Of a stretch of DNA of 29,857 nt, positions 7,993 to 15,677 are shown piece by piece. Under the pieces are notes generated by a model that saw only the letters and a program-made list of their open reading frames with translations, was not told where the DNA came from and ran no database searches. The DNA is from an uncultured Eubacteriales bacterium (lineage in GTDB: Bacteria; Bacillota; Clostridia; Christensenellales; Borkfalkiaceae): positions 1 to 29,857 of the forward strand of contig CAJLXC010000013.1 of the NCBI GenBank assembly GCA_905210545.1, read 5' to 3'. How positions within the stretch are numbered: the first letter of the stretch is position 1; the number at the start of each line of letters is the position of its first letter. The position numbers were made by a program, and so were the translations under genes.

Positions 7993-8838
7993 TTATTTTT
8001 CTCCTTTTTCGTCCAACGCGATTTTTCTGTCGTTACCTGCTTTCAACAGCGATTTAAGCCGTTCTCTGTCTTTGTTTTTTATGGCGGCGAGATATTCCGA
8101 AAGGTTATCCGAAAACTCCTGCAATTCTTTTTCGAGATAATCCGCGTTTTCCGTCATAAGCGCGCTCCACATTTCGGGGTCGAGCCGAGCGACGCGCGTA
8201 AGGTCTTTATAGCTGCCCGCCGAATAGCCTTCGTGCTTTGCGGCGGTTTCGTTCTTTATAAACGCGTTGGAAACGACGTGGCACAGCTGCGAGGTATAAG
8301 CGATTTTTCTGTCGTGATCTTCGGGCGTGGCGACTTCTATGCTCTTAAAGCCCGCCGCGAGAAAAAACTCCGCCGCTTTTTTAAATGCGGTTTCGTCGGC
8401 GTTCACGTTTGAAAGAATCATAGGCGCGCCCGAAAAAAGTTCCGCAAAAGAATTTTCCACGCCGGAAACTTCTCTCCCCGCCATGGGATGCCCGCCGATA
8501 AAGTTTATTCCGGAATATTTTTCCGCGCGGCGGCGCATAACCTCCGCAGGCATTCTCTTTATACCGCAGAAATCGACTACGATCGCGCCTTTTTTCAGAT
8601 ACGGCAAAAATCTGTCGAGTGCGTTTTCGAAATTGTCGGGCGTTACCGCTATAACCAACATATCGACCTCTGCCGCGGTATCCGTCGTGAGAGTTCCGCT
8701 TATCGCGTTAAGCTCTTTCGCTTTTAGTATTACCTTTTCGGATACGTCGTAACCGAAAACTTCCGCCCCCGCGTTTTTTATCGCCGCTCTGCCGAACGAA
8801 CCGCCTATAAGACCTATTCCGACAATTCCCGTTTTCAT
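7993..8838 (-). CDS. tyrA: Prephenate dehydrogenase
   Basis: Oxidatively decarboxylates prephenate to 4-hydroxyphenylpyruvate, the tyrosine branch. The frame is open upstream to 8952, but that extension overlaps aroF and is Arg-rich shadow sequence. The ATG at 8838 starts the Rossmann motif directly (GIVGIGLIGGSFG), has a GAGGAAG site 10 nt upstream and follows the aroF stop by 14 bp. The resulting 281 residues include DFCGIKR, GGHPMAGREVSG with the catalytic His, and the helical dimerisation region from about 180. No ACT domain is present, so feedback control by Tyr, if any, would be elsewhere. Confidence 0.92.
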   Translation of the reverse strand: MKTGIVGIGLIGGSFGRAAIKNAGAEVFGYDVSEKVILKAKELNAISGTLTTDTAAEVDMLVIAVTPDNFENALDRFLPYLKKGAIVVDFCGIKRMPAEVMRRRAEKYSGINFIGGHPMAGREVSGVENSFAELFSGAPMILSNVNADETAFKKAAEFFLAAGFKSIEVATPEDHDRKIAYTSQLCHVVSNAFIKNETAAKHEGYSAGSYKDLTRVARLDPEMWSALMTENADYLEKELQEFSDNLSEYLAAIKNKDRERLKSLLKAGNDRKIALDEKGEK

Positions 8839-8852
8839 AACCGCTTTCTTCC

Positions 8853-9869
8853 TCACAGAAAATTTTTCTTGCCGCAAAGGTGCAGCATCGAGTTGACGGC
8901 TCCGGCGATGTCTTCGAACTGTTCTGGGCGAACGGATTGCGCGCCGTCGCACAACGCGTGCGGCGGATCGTTATGCACTTCTATCATTAGTCCGTCCGAA
9001 CCCGCGCCCACCGCCGCGAGCGACAAAGGTTTTACGAGTCTGGCAAGCCCCGACGCGTGCGACGGATCTACGATAACGGGCAGATGCGTCAGTTCTTTAA
9101 GCACGGGGATTGCCGACAAATCGAGCGTGTTTCTCGTGTACGGCTCGAAAGTTCTTATCCCGCGCTCGCACAAAATAACGTCTTTAGAGCCTTCGCTCAT
9201 AACGTATTCCGCGCTCATAAGCCATTCTTCTATCGTATTGCAGAAGCCGCGCTTTAACAGCACGGGCTTGCCTGTTTTGCCCACCTCTTTTAAAAGCTCG
9301 TAGTTCTGCATATCGCGCGCGCCTATCTGAATAAGATCCACGTCGCGGAAAAGATCTATGTGTCTTACGCTCATAATTTCCGTAACGATGGGAAGCCCCG
9401 TTTCTTTTTTGGCTTTAAGCAGCAGTTCGAGTCCCGTTTCTCTAAGTCCCTGAAAGGAATAAGGCGAAGTTCTCGGTTTGAACGCGCCGCCGCGCAAAAT
9501 TTTCGCACCCGCTTTTTTAACCGCTTCCGCAACGCCGATTATCTGTTTTTCGGTTTCTACCGAGCACGGCCCCGCGATAACGGCGAAATTATCGCCGCCG
9601 ATTTCAACGCCGCCCACGTTTACGACGGTGTCTTCGGGGTGGAATTTGCGGTTTGCGAGCTTGAACGGTTCTTGTATTCTTTTAACGTTTTCTACGATAT
9701 CCAAAGACCTTACGAGATCTATATCCACTTTGCTGGTATCGCCCACGAGTCCTAAAATGGTCGAGTGATCGCCCTTGCTTAAATCCACTTTAAGTCCCTG
9801 TTCTTTCACCCAGTCGATAAGATGGTCGAGCTGTTTTTGTTCGCAATCTTTTTTTACTATAATAATCAT
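8853..9869 (-). CDS. aroF: 3-deoxy-7-phosphoheptulonate (DAHP) synthase, type I beta
   Basis: Condenses PEP with erythrose 4-phosphate, the committed first step. The 338-residue protein has an N-terminal ferredoxin-like regulatory domain (about 1-70) followed by the KDO8P-synthase-like barrel. Barrel segments seen are IAGPCSVE, GAKILRGGAFKPRTSPYSFQ, IGARDMQN, LLKRGF, ILCERGIRTFE, DPSHASG and MIEVHNDP. The N-terminal domain is the allosteric Tyr/Phe-binding module in characterised relatives such as the Thermotoga enzyme. It is the first structural gene of the operon, with a TAAGGAG ribosome binding site. It is preceded by the leader-peptide attenuator at 9889-10033. Confidence 0.95.
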   Translation of the reverse strand: MIIIVKKDCEQKQLDHLIDWVKEQGLKVDLSKGDHSTILGLVGDTSKVDIDLVRSLDIVENVKRIQEPFKLANRKFHPEDTVVNVGGVEIGGDNFAVIAGPCSVETEKQIIGVAEAVKKAGAKILRGGAFKPRTSPYSFQGLRETGLELLLKAKKETGLPIVTEIMSVRHIDLFRDVDLIQIGARDMQNYELLKEVGKTGKPVLLKRGFCNTIEEWLMSAEYVMSEGSKDVILCERGIRTFEPYTRNTLDLSAIPVLKELTHLPVIVDPSHASGLARLVKPLSLAAVGAGSDGLMIEVHNDPPHALCDGAQSVRPEQFEDIAGAVNSMLHLCGKKNFL

Positions 9870-9888
9870 AAGCTGCGCTCCTTAAGCT

Positions 9889-9923
9889 AAAAAAAACGAC
9901 CGACGCGGTTTACCCGATCGGCC
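9889..9923 (-). terminator. Attenuator terminator of the aro operon
   Basis: On the minus strand GGCCGA pairs with TCGGTC, extended by an inner CGG/CCG pairing around a GTAAA loop, and a run of eight T residues follows (9889-9896). It lies between the leader peptide and aroF, with the aroF ribosome binding site immediately beyond the T-run. It would therefore stop transcription before any structural gene unless antitermination occurs. Confidence 0.85.
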
Positions 9924-9985
9924 ATTTCAATACGTTTCAATAAATTTTCACGCAATCGCAAAATAACCGATATCTGTCAATACGG
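9917..9985 (-). promoter_or_regulatory. Antiterminator and protector segments of the aro attenuator
   Basis: Three segments compete, reading the minus strand. Segment 1, CCGTAT (9980-9985), encodes the last Pro-Tyr codons and can pair with ATATCGG (9967-9973). Segment 2, ATCGGTTATTT (9961-9971), pairs over 11 positions with segment 3, AAATGGCCGAT (9917-9927), using two G-U pairs. Segment 3 is also the 5' arm of the terminator. A ribosome stalled on Phe/Tyr codons would cover segment 1 and free segment 2 to form the antiterminator. A ribosome reaching the stop codon would favour the terminator. The pairings are visible in the sequence; the mechanism follows the classic trp/phe model. Confidence 0.8.
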
Positions 9986-10033
9986 TTTAAAGTAATATGC
10001 GTAATAAAAGTTTTTAACGGTGAGATTCAACAT
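9977..10033 (-). CDS. Phe/Tyr-rich leader peptide of the aro operon
   Basis: An 18-codon reading frame encodes MLNLTVKNFYYAYYFKPY. Seven of the last ten codons are Phe or Tyr and none are Trp. It starts with ATG, has an AGAGGA ribosome binding site (10041-10046) seven nt upstream, and begins about 16 nt after the predicted transcription start. The stop falls inside the region that folds into alternative hairpins. The aromatic codon run matches the end products of the operon: pheA and tyrA are present and no trp genes are. This is a classic attenuation leader that senses charged tRNA-Phe and tRNA-Tyr. Confidence 0.85.
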   Translation of the reverse strand: MLNLTVKNFYYAYYFKPY

Positions 10034-10055
10034 AAAAATTTCCTCTACAATTTGC

Positions 10056-10084
10056 AGTATAGTATTTTAGAAAGAACTTGTCAA
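10056..10084 (-). promoter_or_regulatory. Promoter of the aro operon
   Basis: On the minus strand a consensus TTGACA (10079-10084) is 17 bp from TATACT (10056-10061). The expected start near 10049 is just upstream of the leader peptide's ribosome binding site. Such a strong basal promoter suits an operon controlled mainly by attenuation. Confidence 0.85.
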
Positions 10085-10103
10085 TCGTTTTTCAGCGAAA
10101 ATT

Positions 10104-10126
10104 CGCAAAAAAATCAGTTTTTTGCG
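10104..10126. repeat. Perfect palindrome between the divergent promoters
   Basis: CGCAAAAAA and TTTTTTGCG form a 9-bp inverted repeat with a 5-bp ATCAG centre. It lies about 20 bp upstream of the aro -35 and 60 bp upstream of the flippase promoter. It could be an operator for an unknown regulator, or a fortuitous A/T-run structure. Confidence 0.4.
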
Positions 10127-10186
10127 TTTTATCGCAGACAGGCGGCGTTTAAACTCTTTTATTCTGCGAGAAATCCGCGTTTATGG

Positions 10187-10215
10187 TTGCCATAACTCTC
10201 TTTATATGCTAAAAT
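10187..10215 (+). promoter_or_regulatory. Promoter of the flippase-glycosyltransferase operon
   Basis: TTGCCA (10187-10192) and TAAAAT (10210-10215) are separated by exactly 17 bp, about 30 bp before the ATG at 10247. The ribosome binding site AAGAAGG is unusually close to the ATG (2 nt). Confidence 0.65.
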
Positions 10216-10246
10216 GTTTTAAAAAAACGGATATATTAAGAAGGTT

Positions 10247-11386
10247 ATGTCGGAAACAAAACCCGCAAAACCCAAAAAAAAGACTTGGCTTTACGTTTTT
10301 TACGGTTTGCTTACGGTCGGAATACTGTTTTTTATTCTCTCGATGAACGATCTGGGGGAAATTTTCGGCGTGCTTAAAACCGCAAACGCGCGGTATATTC
10401 TCGTCGCGCTTTTGCTGCTTTTAATTTATCTCGCGCTATATCCGCTCACCCTTTGCTTTCTCGCAAAAGCCAAAGGTGTGAACGTAAAACGGTCAGACGT
10501 GTATTTTATCGGCATGACGGAGCATTTTTTCAACGGCATAACTCCGTTCGCCACGGGCGGACAGCCTTTTCAGGTTTACGCGCTTTCGCAAAAGAAAGTT
10601 CCGGCGGCAACTTCTACGGGGCTTCTTATTATGAACTTTCTTATTTTTATGGCGGCAACCAACACGTTTGCCATCGTTTCTCTTATATATTTTAAGGACT
10701 TGATAAAAACAACCGCCATGACGGTTATCGCGATTATCGGGTTTACGATGAACTTTTTGGTTTTCGTTTTCATTTTTATGCTCGGCGCGAGCGACAAACT
10801 AAGAAAAGGCATAGTTAAAATCCTCACCGCTCTTTCTGAAATAAAAATTCTGAAAAAACTGCTCGGAAACAAGACGGAAGCGTTCAACGAATACACCAAA
10901 AACACGCAGGCGGCTTTTAAAGAGCTTAACAAGAACAAAAAAACCTTTCTTTTGTGCTACGTAACGCGACTTATAACAATGTTCGTTTATTATTCTCTGA
11001 CTTTTTACATTATAAAAGCGTTAAACGTAAATATAACCTACGACAAACTGTTTTTCACGGTATGCGGCACGGCTTTTGCGGTGACTACGGTGGTATTTCT
11101 GCCGACTCCCGGGAGCAGCGGCGGAATAGAGTTCGCGTTTTCCGGTATTTTTTCCGCGCTGGCTTTGGGTGCGGACGCCGCCACGGGTTACGGCGGCATG
11201 CTTTTATGGCGGCTTATCACCTATTACCTCACGATGCTCATAAGTCTTGCGTTTTATCTCGTTTTCGAAGCGCGGGTTAAGCGCGACCGCAAGAGATTCG
11301 AGGATATATCCGCCGAAACGGAAACTTCGGGAAAAGCTCCCGCCGCCGCAAACGAAGAAAACGCACAGGAGAGCAAACCGATATGA
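10247..11386 (+). CDS. Lysylphosphatidylglycerol synthase TM-region / flippase-like membrane protein
   Basis: A polytopic membrane protein of 379 residues with about eight hydrophobic segments, a basic N-terminus (KPAKPKKK) and a charged C-terminal tail. It carries the UPF0104/YbhN-type signatures FNGITPFATGGQPFQVY near residue 90 and PTPGSSGGIEFAF near residue 285. These occur in the MprF flippase half and in related proteins beside glycosyltransferase genes. Family members are thought to move lipids or lipid-linked sugars across the membrane. The aminoacyl-transfer domain of MprF is absent. The stop overlaps the next start (ATGA), and acyltransferase and GT genes follow, so a role in glycolipid or lipid-linked polymer export is a reasonable inference; the substrate is unknown. 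Confidence 0.85.
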   Translation: MSETKPAKPKKKTWLYVFYGLLTVGILFFILSMNDLGEIFGVLKTANARYILVALLLLLIYLALYPLTLCFLAKAKGVNVKRSDVYFIGMTEHFFNGITPFATGGQPFQVYALSQKKVPAATSTGLLIMNFLIFMAATNTFAIVSLIYFKDLIKTTAMTVIAIIGFTMNFLVFVFIFMLGASDKLRKGIVKILTALSEIKILKKLLGNKTEAFNEYTKNTQAAFKELNKNKKTFLLCYVTRLITMFVYYSLTFYIIKALNVNITYDKLFFTVCGTAFAVTTVVFLPTPGSSGGIEFAFSGIFSALALGADAATGYGGMLLWRLITYYLTMLISLAFYLVFEARVKRDRKRFEDISAETETSGKAPAAANEENAQESKPI

Positions 11387-12247
11387 TAAACGTTATTTAC
11401 TGTTGCAACGATAAGCTAGCTTTTCGAAGGAGTGTTCCTTTCGGCAACGAGCGTTGCGAGAAGAAGCGGCGCGCCCGTCCGTATAAGCGTTTTCACTATG
11501 GACGGGAGAGACGAAAATTTAAGTTACGTTCCCTTTTCCAAAGACCACGCGTCGATTATAAACGCCGCGATAAAAACCTTTGACGAGCGTAACGAAGCCG
11601 CGGTTTACGACCTTACGGAACAGTTCGAAAAGGCGTTCGGCGGGGGCAAAAATCTTAAAAACGAATTTACTCCGTACGCCCTTTTAAGACTGCTTGCCGA
11701 CGACGAAAAAGTCGCGCCCTGCGATAAGGCGATTTATCTCGACGCGGACACGATGGCGTGCGGCGATATAGAAGAGTTATGGAACACGGACGTAAGCGAT
11801 TACGAATACGCCGCCGCCCTCGACCGGTTGGGCAAATTCTGGGTGGCGAGAAATTATTGCAATTCGGGAGTGCTTCTTCTTAACCTTAAAAAAATACGCG
11901 AAACGGGAATGTTCGTTAAGTGCAGAAAATTGATAAAAACCAAGCGGTTTTTTATGCCCGATCAGACGGCGATACACCGTTCCGCAACGGCGCGACTGTA
12001 TTTAGACACAAGGTTCAACGAACAACGTTCCGTAAAGCCCGATACGGTTATAAAGCACTTTAACCGCGGCATAAAATGGTTGCCGTTTCCGCATTTTTTC
12101 AACGTAAAACAATGGGACAGAAAAGCAGTACGCGATAAACTGAAAATTCGCGTTTTCGACGAGGATTACGCTTTTTACGACGATTTTATAAAAACCGAAA
12201 AGCACGGAGCCGACGCAGATGAAAAAGCAAAAAGTAATATACTATAA
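11383..12247 (+). pseudogene. GT8 family glycosyltransferase, frameshifted near the N-terminus
   Basis: The natural start is the ATG at 11383. It overlaps the flippase stop as ATGA and follows an AGGAGAG site, giving MINVIYCCNDK, a typical GT8 beginning. The rest of the enzyme (LFEGVFLSATSVARR and onward) is in another frame. At 11415-11422 the tetramer AGCT is duplicated (AAGCTAGCTTTTC); removing one copy restores NDKLFEGVFLSA in one frame of about 286 residues. The body is otherwise intact: FTPYALLRLL, the metal-binding DAD in IYLDADTM, CNSGVLLLNL, MPDQTAIH and the C-terminal HFNRGIKWLPF. An alternative GTG at 11432 lacks a properly spaced binding site. The gene is probably inactive in this genome, unless the shift is a sequencing error or a phase-variable state. 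Family members transfer sugars from nucleotide donors. Confidence 0.82.
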
Positions 12248-13019
12248 AGACGAGCTTAACGACGATTTTTCCAAAGATCTTAAAGTTGAACCGAGAAAAA
12301 TTACGGGAGATTACAAGTACCTGTTCGGGAAAAACGTTTTTAAACATTTTTTCGGTTTTATTTTGTACAGACTCATCGCAACGCCCGTAGTATTCGTTTA
12401 TATGTATCTGTTCCGCGGGTTGCGCGTTAAAAACCGCAAAGTCTTAAAAAAAGTCAAAGGCGGGTATTTTTTATACGCCAACCATACTCAGATCTGTGCC
12501 GACGCGTTTTCCCCTTCTATCGTAACCTTTCCCAAACGGGCGGAAATTCTCGTGCATCCCGACGCGGTTTCTATCCCCGTAGTGCGACATATCGTGCCGC
12601 TTATGGGCGCGATGCCCGTGCCCTCCGACGTTGCGGCGACGAGAAATCTTTTAAAAGCGATGAAAGTTATGTTAAAACATAAGCGCGTGTTTATCGTTTA
12701 CCCGGAAGCGCACATCTGGCCTTATTATAACGGAATAAGAAATTTTAAGGACGCGTCTTTTTATTATCCCATAAAGTTCGGCGTTCCCGCGGTCGGATAT
12801 ACGGTAACCTATCGTCAGAGAAAAATATTTAAAAACCTTCCGCCCTGCATTACGATCACCGTATCCGATCCCGTTATGCCGGAAGAGTTTACGGACAAAA
12901 AAGCGTTACGCGACAGAATATATGACTTTATGGTAGAAACGACAATAAAAGAAAAAAGTTACGAATACATAAAATACGTAAAGGAGAACAGCAAAGATGA
13001 CGATAACGGTAGTGTGTGA
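12219..13019 (+). CDS. PlsC-like lysophospholipid acyltransferase family protein
   Basis: A 266-residue membrane-associated acyltransferase. A hydrophobic segment (about 40-65) precedes the acceptor motif YANHTQICAD. Here five residues separate His and Asp instead of the usual four, a spacing I recall from related Firmicutes proteins with NHTQ. Then come VPLMGAMPVPSD and FIVYPEAHIWPYYNGIRNFK, the block that corresponds to the substrate-binding motif of PlsC. It begins 29 bp inside the GT8 3' end with a GGAG site and overlaps the next gene. The reaction is probably acylation of a glycerolipid or glycolipid; the acceptor is not deducible. Confidence 0.82.
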   Translation: MKKQKVIYYKDELNDDFSKDLKVEPRKITGDYKYLFGKNVFKHFFGFILYRLIATPVVFVYMYLFRGLRVKNRKVLKKVKGGYFLYANHTQICADAFSPSIVTFPKRAEILVHPDAVSIPVVRHIVPLMGAMPVPSDVAATRNLLKAMKVMLKHKRVFIVYPEAHIWPYYNGIRNFKDASFYYPIKFGVPAVGYTVTYRQRKIFKNLPPCITITVSDPVMPEEFTDKKALRDRIYDFMVETTIKEKSYEYIKYVKENSKDDDNGSV

Positions 13020-13536
13020 CGTTTTGGGCAAAGAGAACAACGGAACTACGATCGCGGCGGCAGGACTTTCCCGTTATAAAGACAAAATCAAGCTTGTTCT
13101 CGCGGGTGACGGACCGCTTAAAGAAACGCTTAAAAAACAGGCGCAAAGCCTGCCCGTTCCGCCGGAGTTCAGATTCTTTTCGCGGGAAGAAATGGTAAAC
13201 GTGGATAATTCCGCCGACCTTTACGTTCACGCCGCCGAATACGAAGCGGAAGGCATAGGCTGTCTCGAAGCTCTCGCCTGCGGAGTCGTTCCGATAATTT
13301 CCGATTCTCCCAAAAGCGCGACCAAGTATTACGCGCTGGACGAAAAAAGTCTTTTTAAATGCAACGACGCCAAAGATCTTGCGGCAAAAATAGACTGGTG
13401 GATAGAACACCCGAAAGAAAAAGAAGAATATTCCGCAAAATACGCGGAAATTTCTAAAGAAAAATTCGACCACACCGCTTGTATGCAAGCGATGGAAGAT
13501 ATGCTCTTAAAAACCGCTTCCGTAAAAAAAGCGTGA
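12997..13536 (+). pseudogene. GT4 family glycosyltransferase with internal deletion
   Basis: A 179-residue open frame that joins the first about 24 residues of a GT4 enzyme (MTITVVCDVLGKENNGTTIA, the nucleotide-binding fold start) directly to the C-terminal half. That half has KLVLAGDGPLKE, the donor-site EX7E segment EAEGIGCLE near residue 85, ALACGVVPIISD and a helical C-terminus. Full-length relatives are about 380 residues, so roughly 200 internal residues, including most of the acceptor domain, are missing without a frame change. The junction falls in an Ala-Ala-Ala stretch (GCGGCGGCA), where short repeats may have recombined. The start has an AAGGAG site 10 nt upstream and overlaps the acyltransferase gene by 23 bp. 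Catalysis is unlikely. Confidence 0.75.
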
Positions 13537-13549
13537 TAAACGATAAAAC

Positions 13550-13601
13550 AATAAACTGCCCCGCCGACGGCGAAAATCCCGTCTGCGGGGCAGTTTATTT
13601 T
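13550..13601. terminator. Bidirectional terminator between convergent units
   Basis: AATAAACTGCCCCGC pairs perfectly with GCGGGGCAGTTTATT (13585-13599), and an inner GACGG/CCGTC adds to the stem. The A/T arms give a U-run in both directions. It lies between the convergent GT4 remnant and the glycoside-hydrolase-like gene. Confidence 0.9.
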
Positions 13602-13616
13602 ATGCGTCTTTAATTT

Positions 13617-15677
13617 TTATACTTCGTAGAAAGTCAGCTCGTTATCGAGCATATAGTCTATCTGTGCGACTTTCCATTCGACGCGTTCTTTGCTCGCGGC
13701 GTACAGCATAGACGGTTCAAAGCCGAGCGAAGAATCGTTTTCGAGATACGCAATGCTCTCCAAAGCGTTTTTCTTTTCGCGGGCGGCAACCTGTTTTATG
13801 CCCTTTACGCAGGCTTGCATTTTGTTTTTGTCGCAACCGATTCTTAAAATCATTTTATAACGATAAAATTCTTTAACGTTTCTTACCGTTTTAACGCAGC
13901 AATTTATATACTTGCCGAGATTGATGAGCCGCGAAACGTCGCCGCCCGTCACCTTTTCCATTTCCGAAACGCCGCGTTCCATAAGCTCCGACATTTTATC
14001 GAGCATTTTCATTTCGGCTTTTTCTCTCACGCAATAAGGCGTGCCGTTATCTCCGAAACCGAGACAAAGTCCGTTTTCAAACTGACCGTAAAGCGGCGAC
14101 CATATTCTGTTGCCGAAATGCGCTCCGGGGTTTTCCGGCGGCCATACGCCTTTAATAAGACACAGCGGATATACCGTGCCTACTCTTAACGGACCGTATT
14201 GCTCCTCTATCGTGGGCGGCAGATATTTAATCGCTTCGCTCCACAATTTAAGCCCGCGCTTAAGCTCCGCGGAACACACTCCGTATTCCGCTTTCAGCGC
14301 GCGGTCGAGATTTTTGCCGTAATCCGCGGAGTAATACGATAAATAACAAAGCCTTGCGATAAAGCTCGGATACATTCCGTAGTGATGTCCTTCCATAAGT
14401 CCGCACAAGCCGTATTTTTCGTTCGCTTCGCGTATAGATTTATAGCGTTCTATCCAGGCGTAAGGCATAGGAAGATACGGCACCGTGCCGAAATCCCACG
14501 TTCTGCCCGCGGTGTTTACCATAGAATACAGCTTTATTCCGCGTTTTTTTGCCGCTTCCGCTTCGCTCAGAAAATACGAGCCGGCAGTCGGGCGCGTAAG
14601 CGAATAATCCGAAACGCGTTCTTCCACGCCCATTATCTCGTATCTTTCGAACATCTCGAAAGTGACGAGAAGAGTTATATCCGTAGGAAGCTTTTCGATA
14701 AGAGCGAGCCTGTCTTTTGCGGGCGCCCAACCCCAGTTATACGTCCAGAACACGACGTCCGCGTCTTTCTTATAACGTCTTATGCTGTCCCTTACAAGCG
14801 AAATCCATTCCGAATAATCCTTGCAGGGCCACCACCCGGGCGACGGCTTGTTTTCGGGAATACCCTCTTTGGGATATTCGTTATATCTGTGTCTTACGAC
14901 GTGTTCGTCGTCGCTTAAAAACTCAACCGACTCTCCCACGAAAACCATTCCTTTAAGCCCCTGGCAGGCTTTAAATAGCGAACCGTATAATTCGTCGTAA
15001 ACCTTTTCCGCGTTTTCCGCGCGGGGATTAAGAAAGTTCACTATATCGCAATACGCGTAAACGTCTATACCGAATTTTTTCGCCCGCGAAATAAGCTCGT
15101 TGAAATCGAGTTCTCCCAGCTCCGTGCGGTTTACGCCTTTTACGAATATAAGTATCGCGTTATAGCCGTAATGCGCGAGTATCGATAAATATGCGTCGGG
15201 GAATTCGTCAAGTCCGTATGCGGAATGCACCATTCTCGGCGTAAAAGGCATACTCCTCTTTTCCGCGCCCTTTTTAAGCGCGGCAAGTCCGCGTTCTTTA
15301 AGGCAGAATTCGAGATAATAAATCGCTTGCGCAACGCTTCTGTCGTTCGCGCCGACGATACGGATTTTATCGTTTATTTTCGTTTCGAACGCGATAGCCG
15401 TTTCTTTCTCCGCTTCGGGAAGAGAAAACGCCGACTGTTCGACGGAAAAACTCATAAACGCGTTGCCCGTTTCCGCGAGCTTCGCGTTTATGCCGAACCC
15501 TTCTTTAAGAAACGCCGCAAAGTCCTTGAGCGCGGTTAAAGTAACTTCTCCCGCGCCGGCTTTGTTTATTATCGGCTCTTTCGGCAAAGACAGTTCGTTT
15601 TTCTTTAATCCGACGGCTGATTTTATTATTTTGCCGTGCGGGTCGGAAAGCTCTTTCAAAAAATCGTAAGCCGCCAT
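13617..15677 (-). CDS. Glycoside-hydrolase-like protein (GH20-type N-terminal domain plus TIM-barrel-like region)
   Basis: A 686-residue cytoplasmic protein with no signal peptide. Residues of about 30-135 look like the alpha/beta domain that precedes the barrel in GH20 and GH67 enzymes (IRIVGANDRSVAQAIYYLE). A barrel-like region follows, from MVHSAYGLDEFPDAYLS at about 150 to 440, with GESVEFLSDDEH, VVFWTYNWGW, GSYFLSEAEAAKKRG and LMEGHHYGMYPSF. A long helical C-terminus completes it. Acidic residues in GESVEF and LMEGHH are candidate catalytic residues but I cannot assign them. It is the last gene of the cluster and its ATG shares a base with the upstream stop (TAATG), so translation is coupled. 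A carbohydrate or glycoside substrate taken up into the cell is inferred; the exact family is uncertain. Confidence 0.6.
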   Translation of the reverse strand: MAAYDFLKELSDPHGKIIKSAVGLKKNELSLPKEPIINKAGAGEVTLTALKDFAAFLKEGFGINAKLAETGNAFMSFSVEQSAFSLPEAEKETAIAFETKINDKIRIVGANDRSVAQAIYYLEFCLKERGLAALKKGAEKRSMPFTPRMVHSAYGLDEFPDAYLSILAHYGYNAILIFVKGVNRTELGELDFNELISRAKKFGIDVYAYCDIVNFLNPRAENAEKVYDELYGSLFKACQGLKGMVFVGESVEFLSDDEHVVRHRYNEYPKEGIPENKPSPGWWPCKDYSEWISLVRDSIRRYKKDADVVFWTYNWGWAPAKDRLALIEKLPTDITLLVTFEMFERYEIMGVEERVSDYSLTRPTAGSYFLSEAEAAKKRGIKLYSMVNTAGRTWDFGTVPYLPMPYAWIERYKSIREANEKYGLCGLMEGHHYGMYPSFIARLCYLSYYSADYGKNLDRALKAEYGVCSAELKRGLKLWSEAIKYLPPTIEEQYGPLRVGTVYPLCLIKGVWPPENPGAHFGNRIWSPLYGQFENGLCLGFGDNGTPYCVREKAEMKMLDKMSELMERGVSEMEKVTGGDVSRLINLGKYINCCVKTVRNVKEFYRYKMILRIGCDKNKMQACVKGIKQVAAREKKNALESIAYLENDSSLGFEPSMLYAASKERVEWKVAQIDYMLDNELTFYEV

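Noticed and set aside
7993..8952. Longer prephenate dehydrogenase starting at 8952
   Set aside because: The extra 38 residues overlap aroF, are Arg-rich, and precede the natural Rossmann start; the ATG at 8838 has a good ribosome binding site.
9870..10080. T-box riboswitch upstream of the aro operon
   Set aside because: No T-box sequence or long stem I with specifier loop is present; the region is fully explained by a leader peptide and alternative hairpins.
11432..12247. GT8 as an intact gene starting from GTG at 11432
   Set aside because: The AAGGA is adjacent to the GTG without spacing, the conserved first beta strand would be missing, and the true ATG at 11383 is in an ATGA overlap with the upstream gene.
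12928..13488. 186-codon open frame on the minus strand opposite the GT4 remnant
   Set aside because: Phe/Arg-rich shadow translation without a ribosome binding site or domain; the plus strand carries the clear GT4 motifs.
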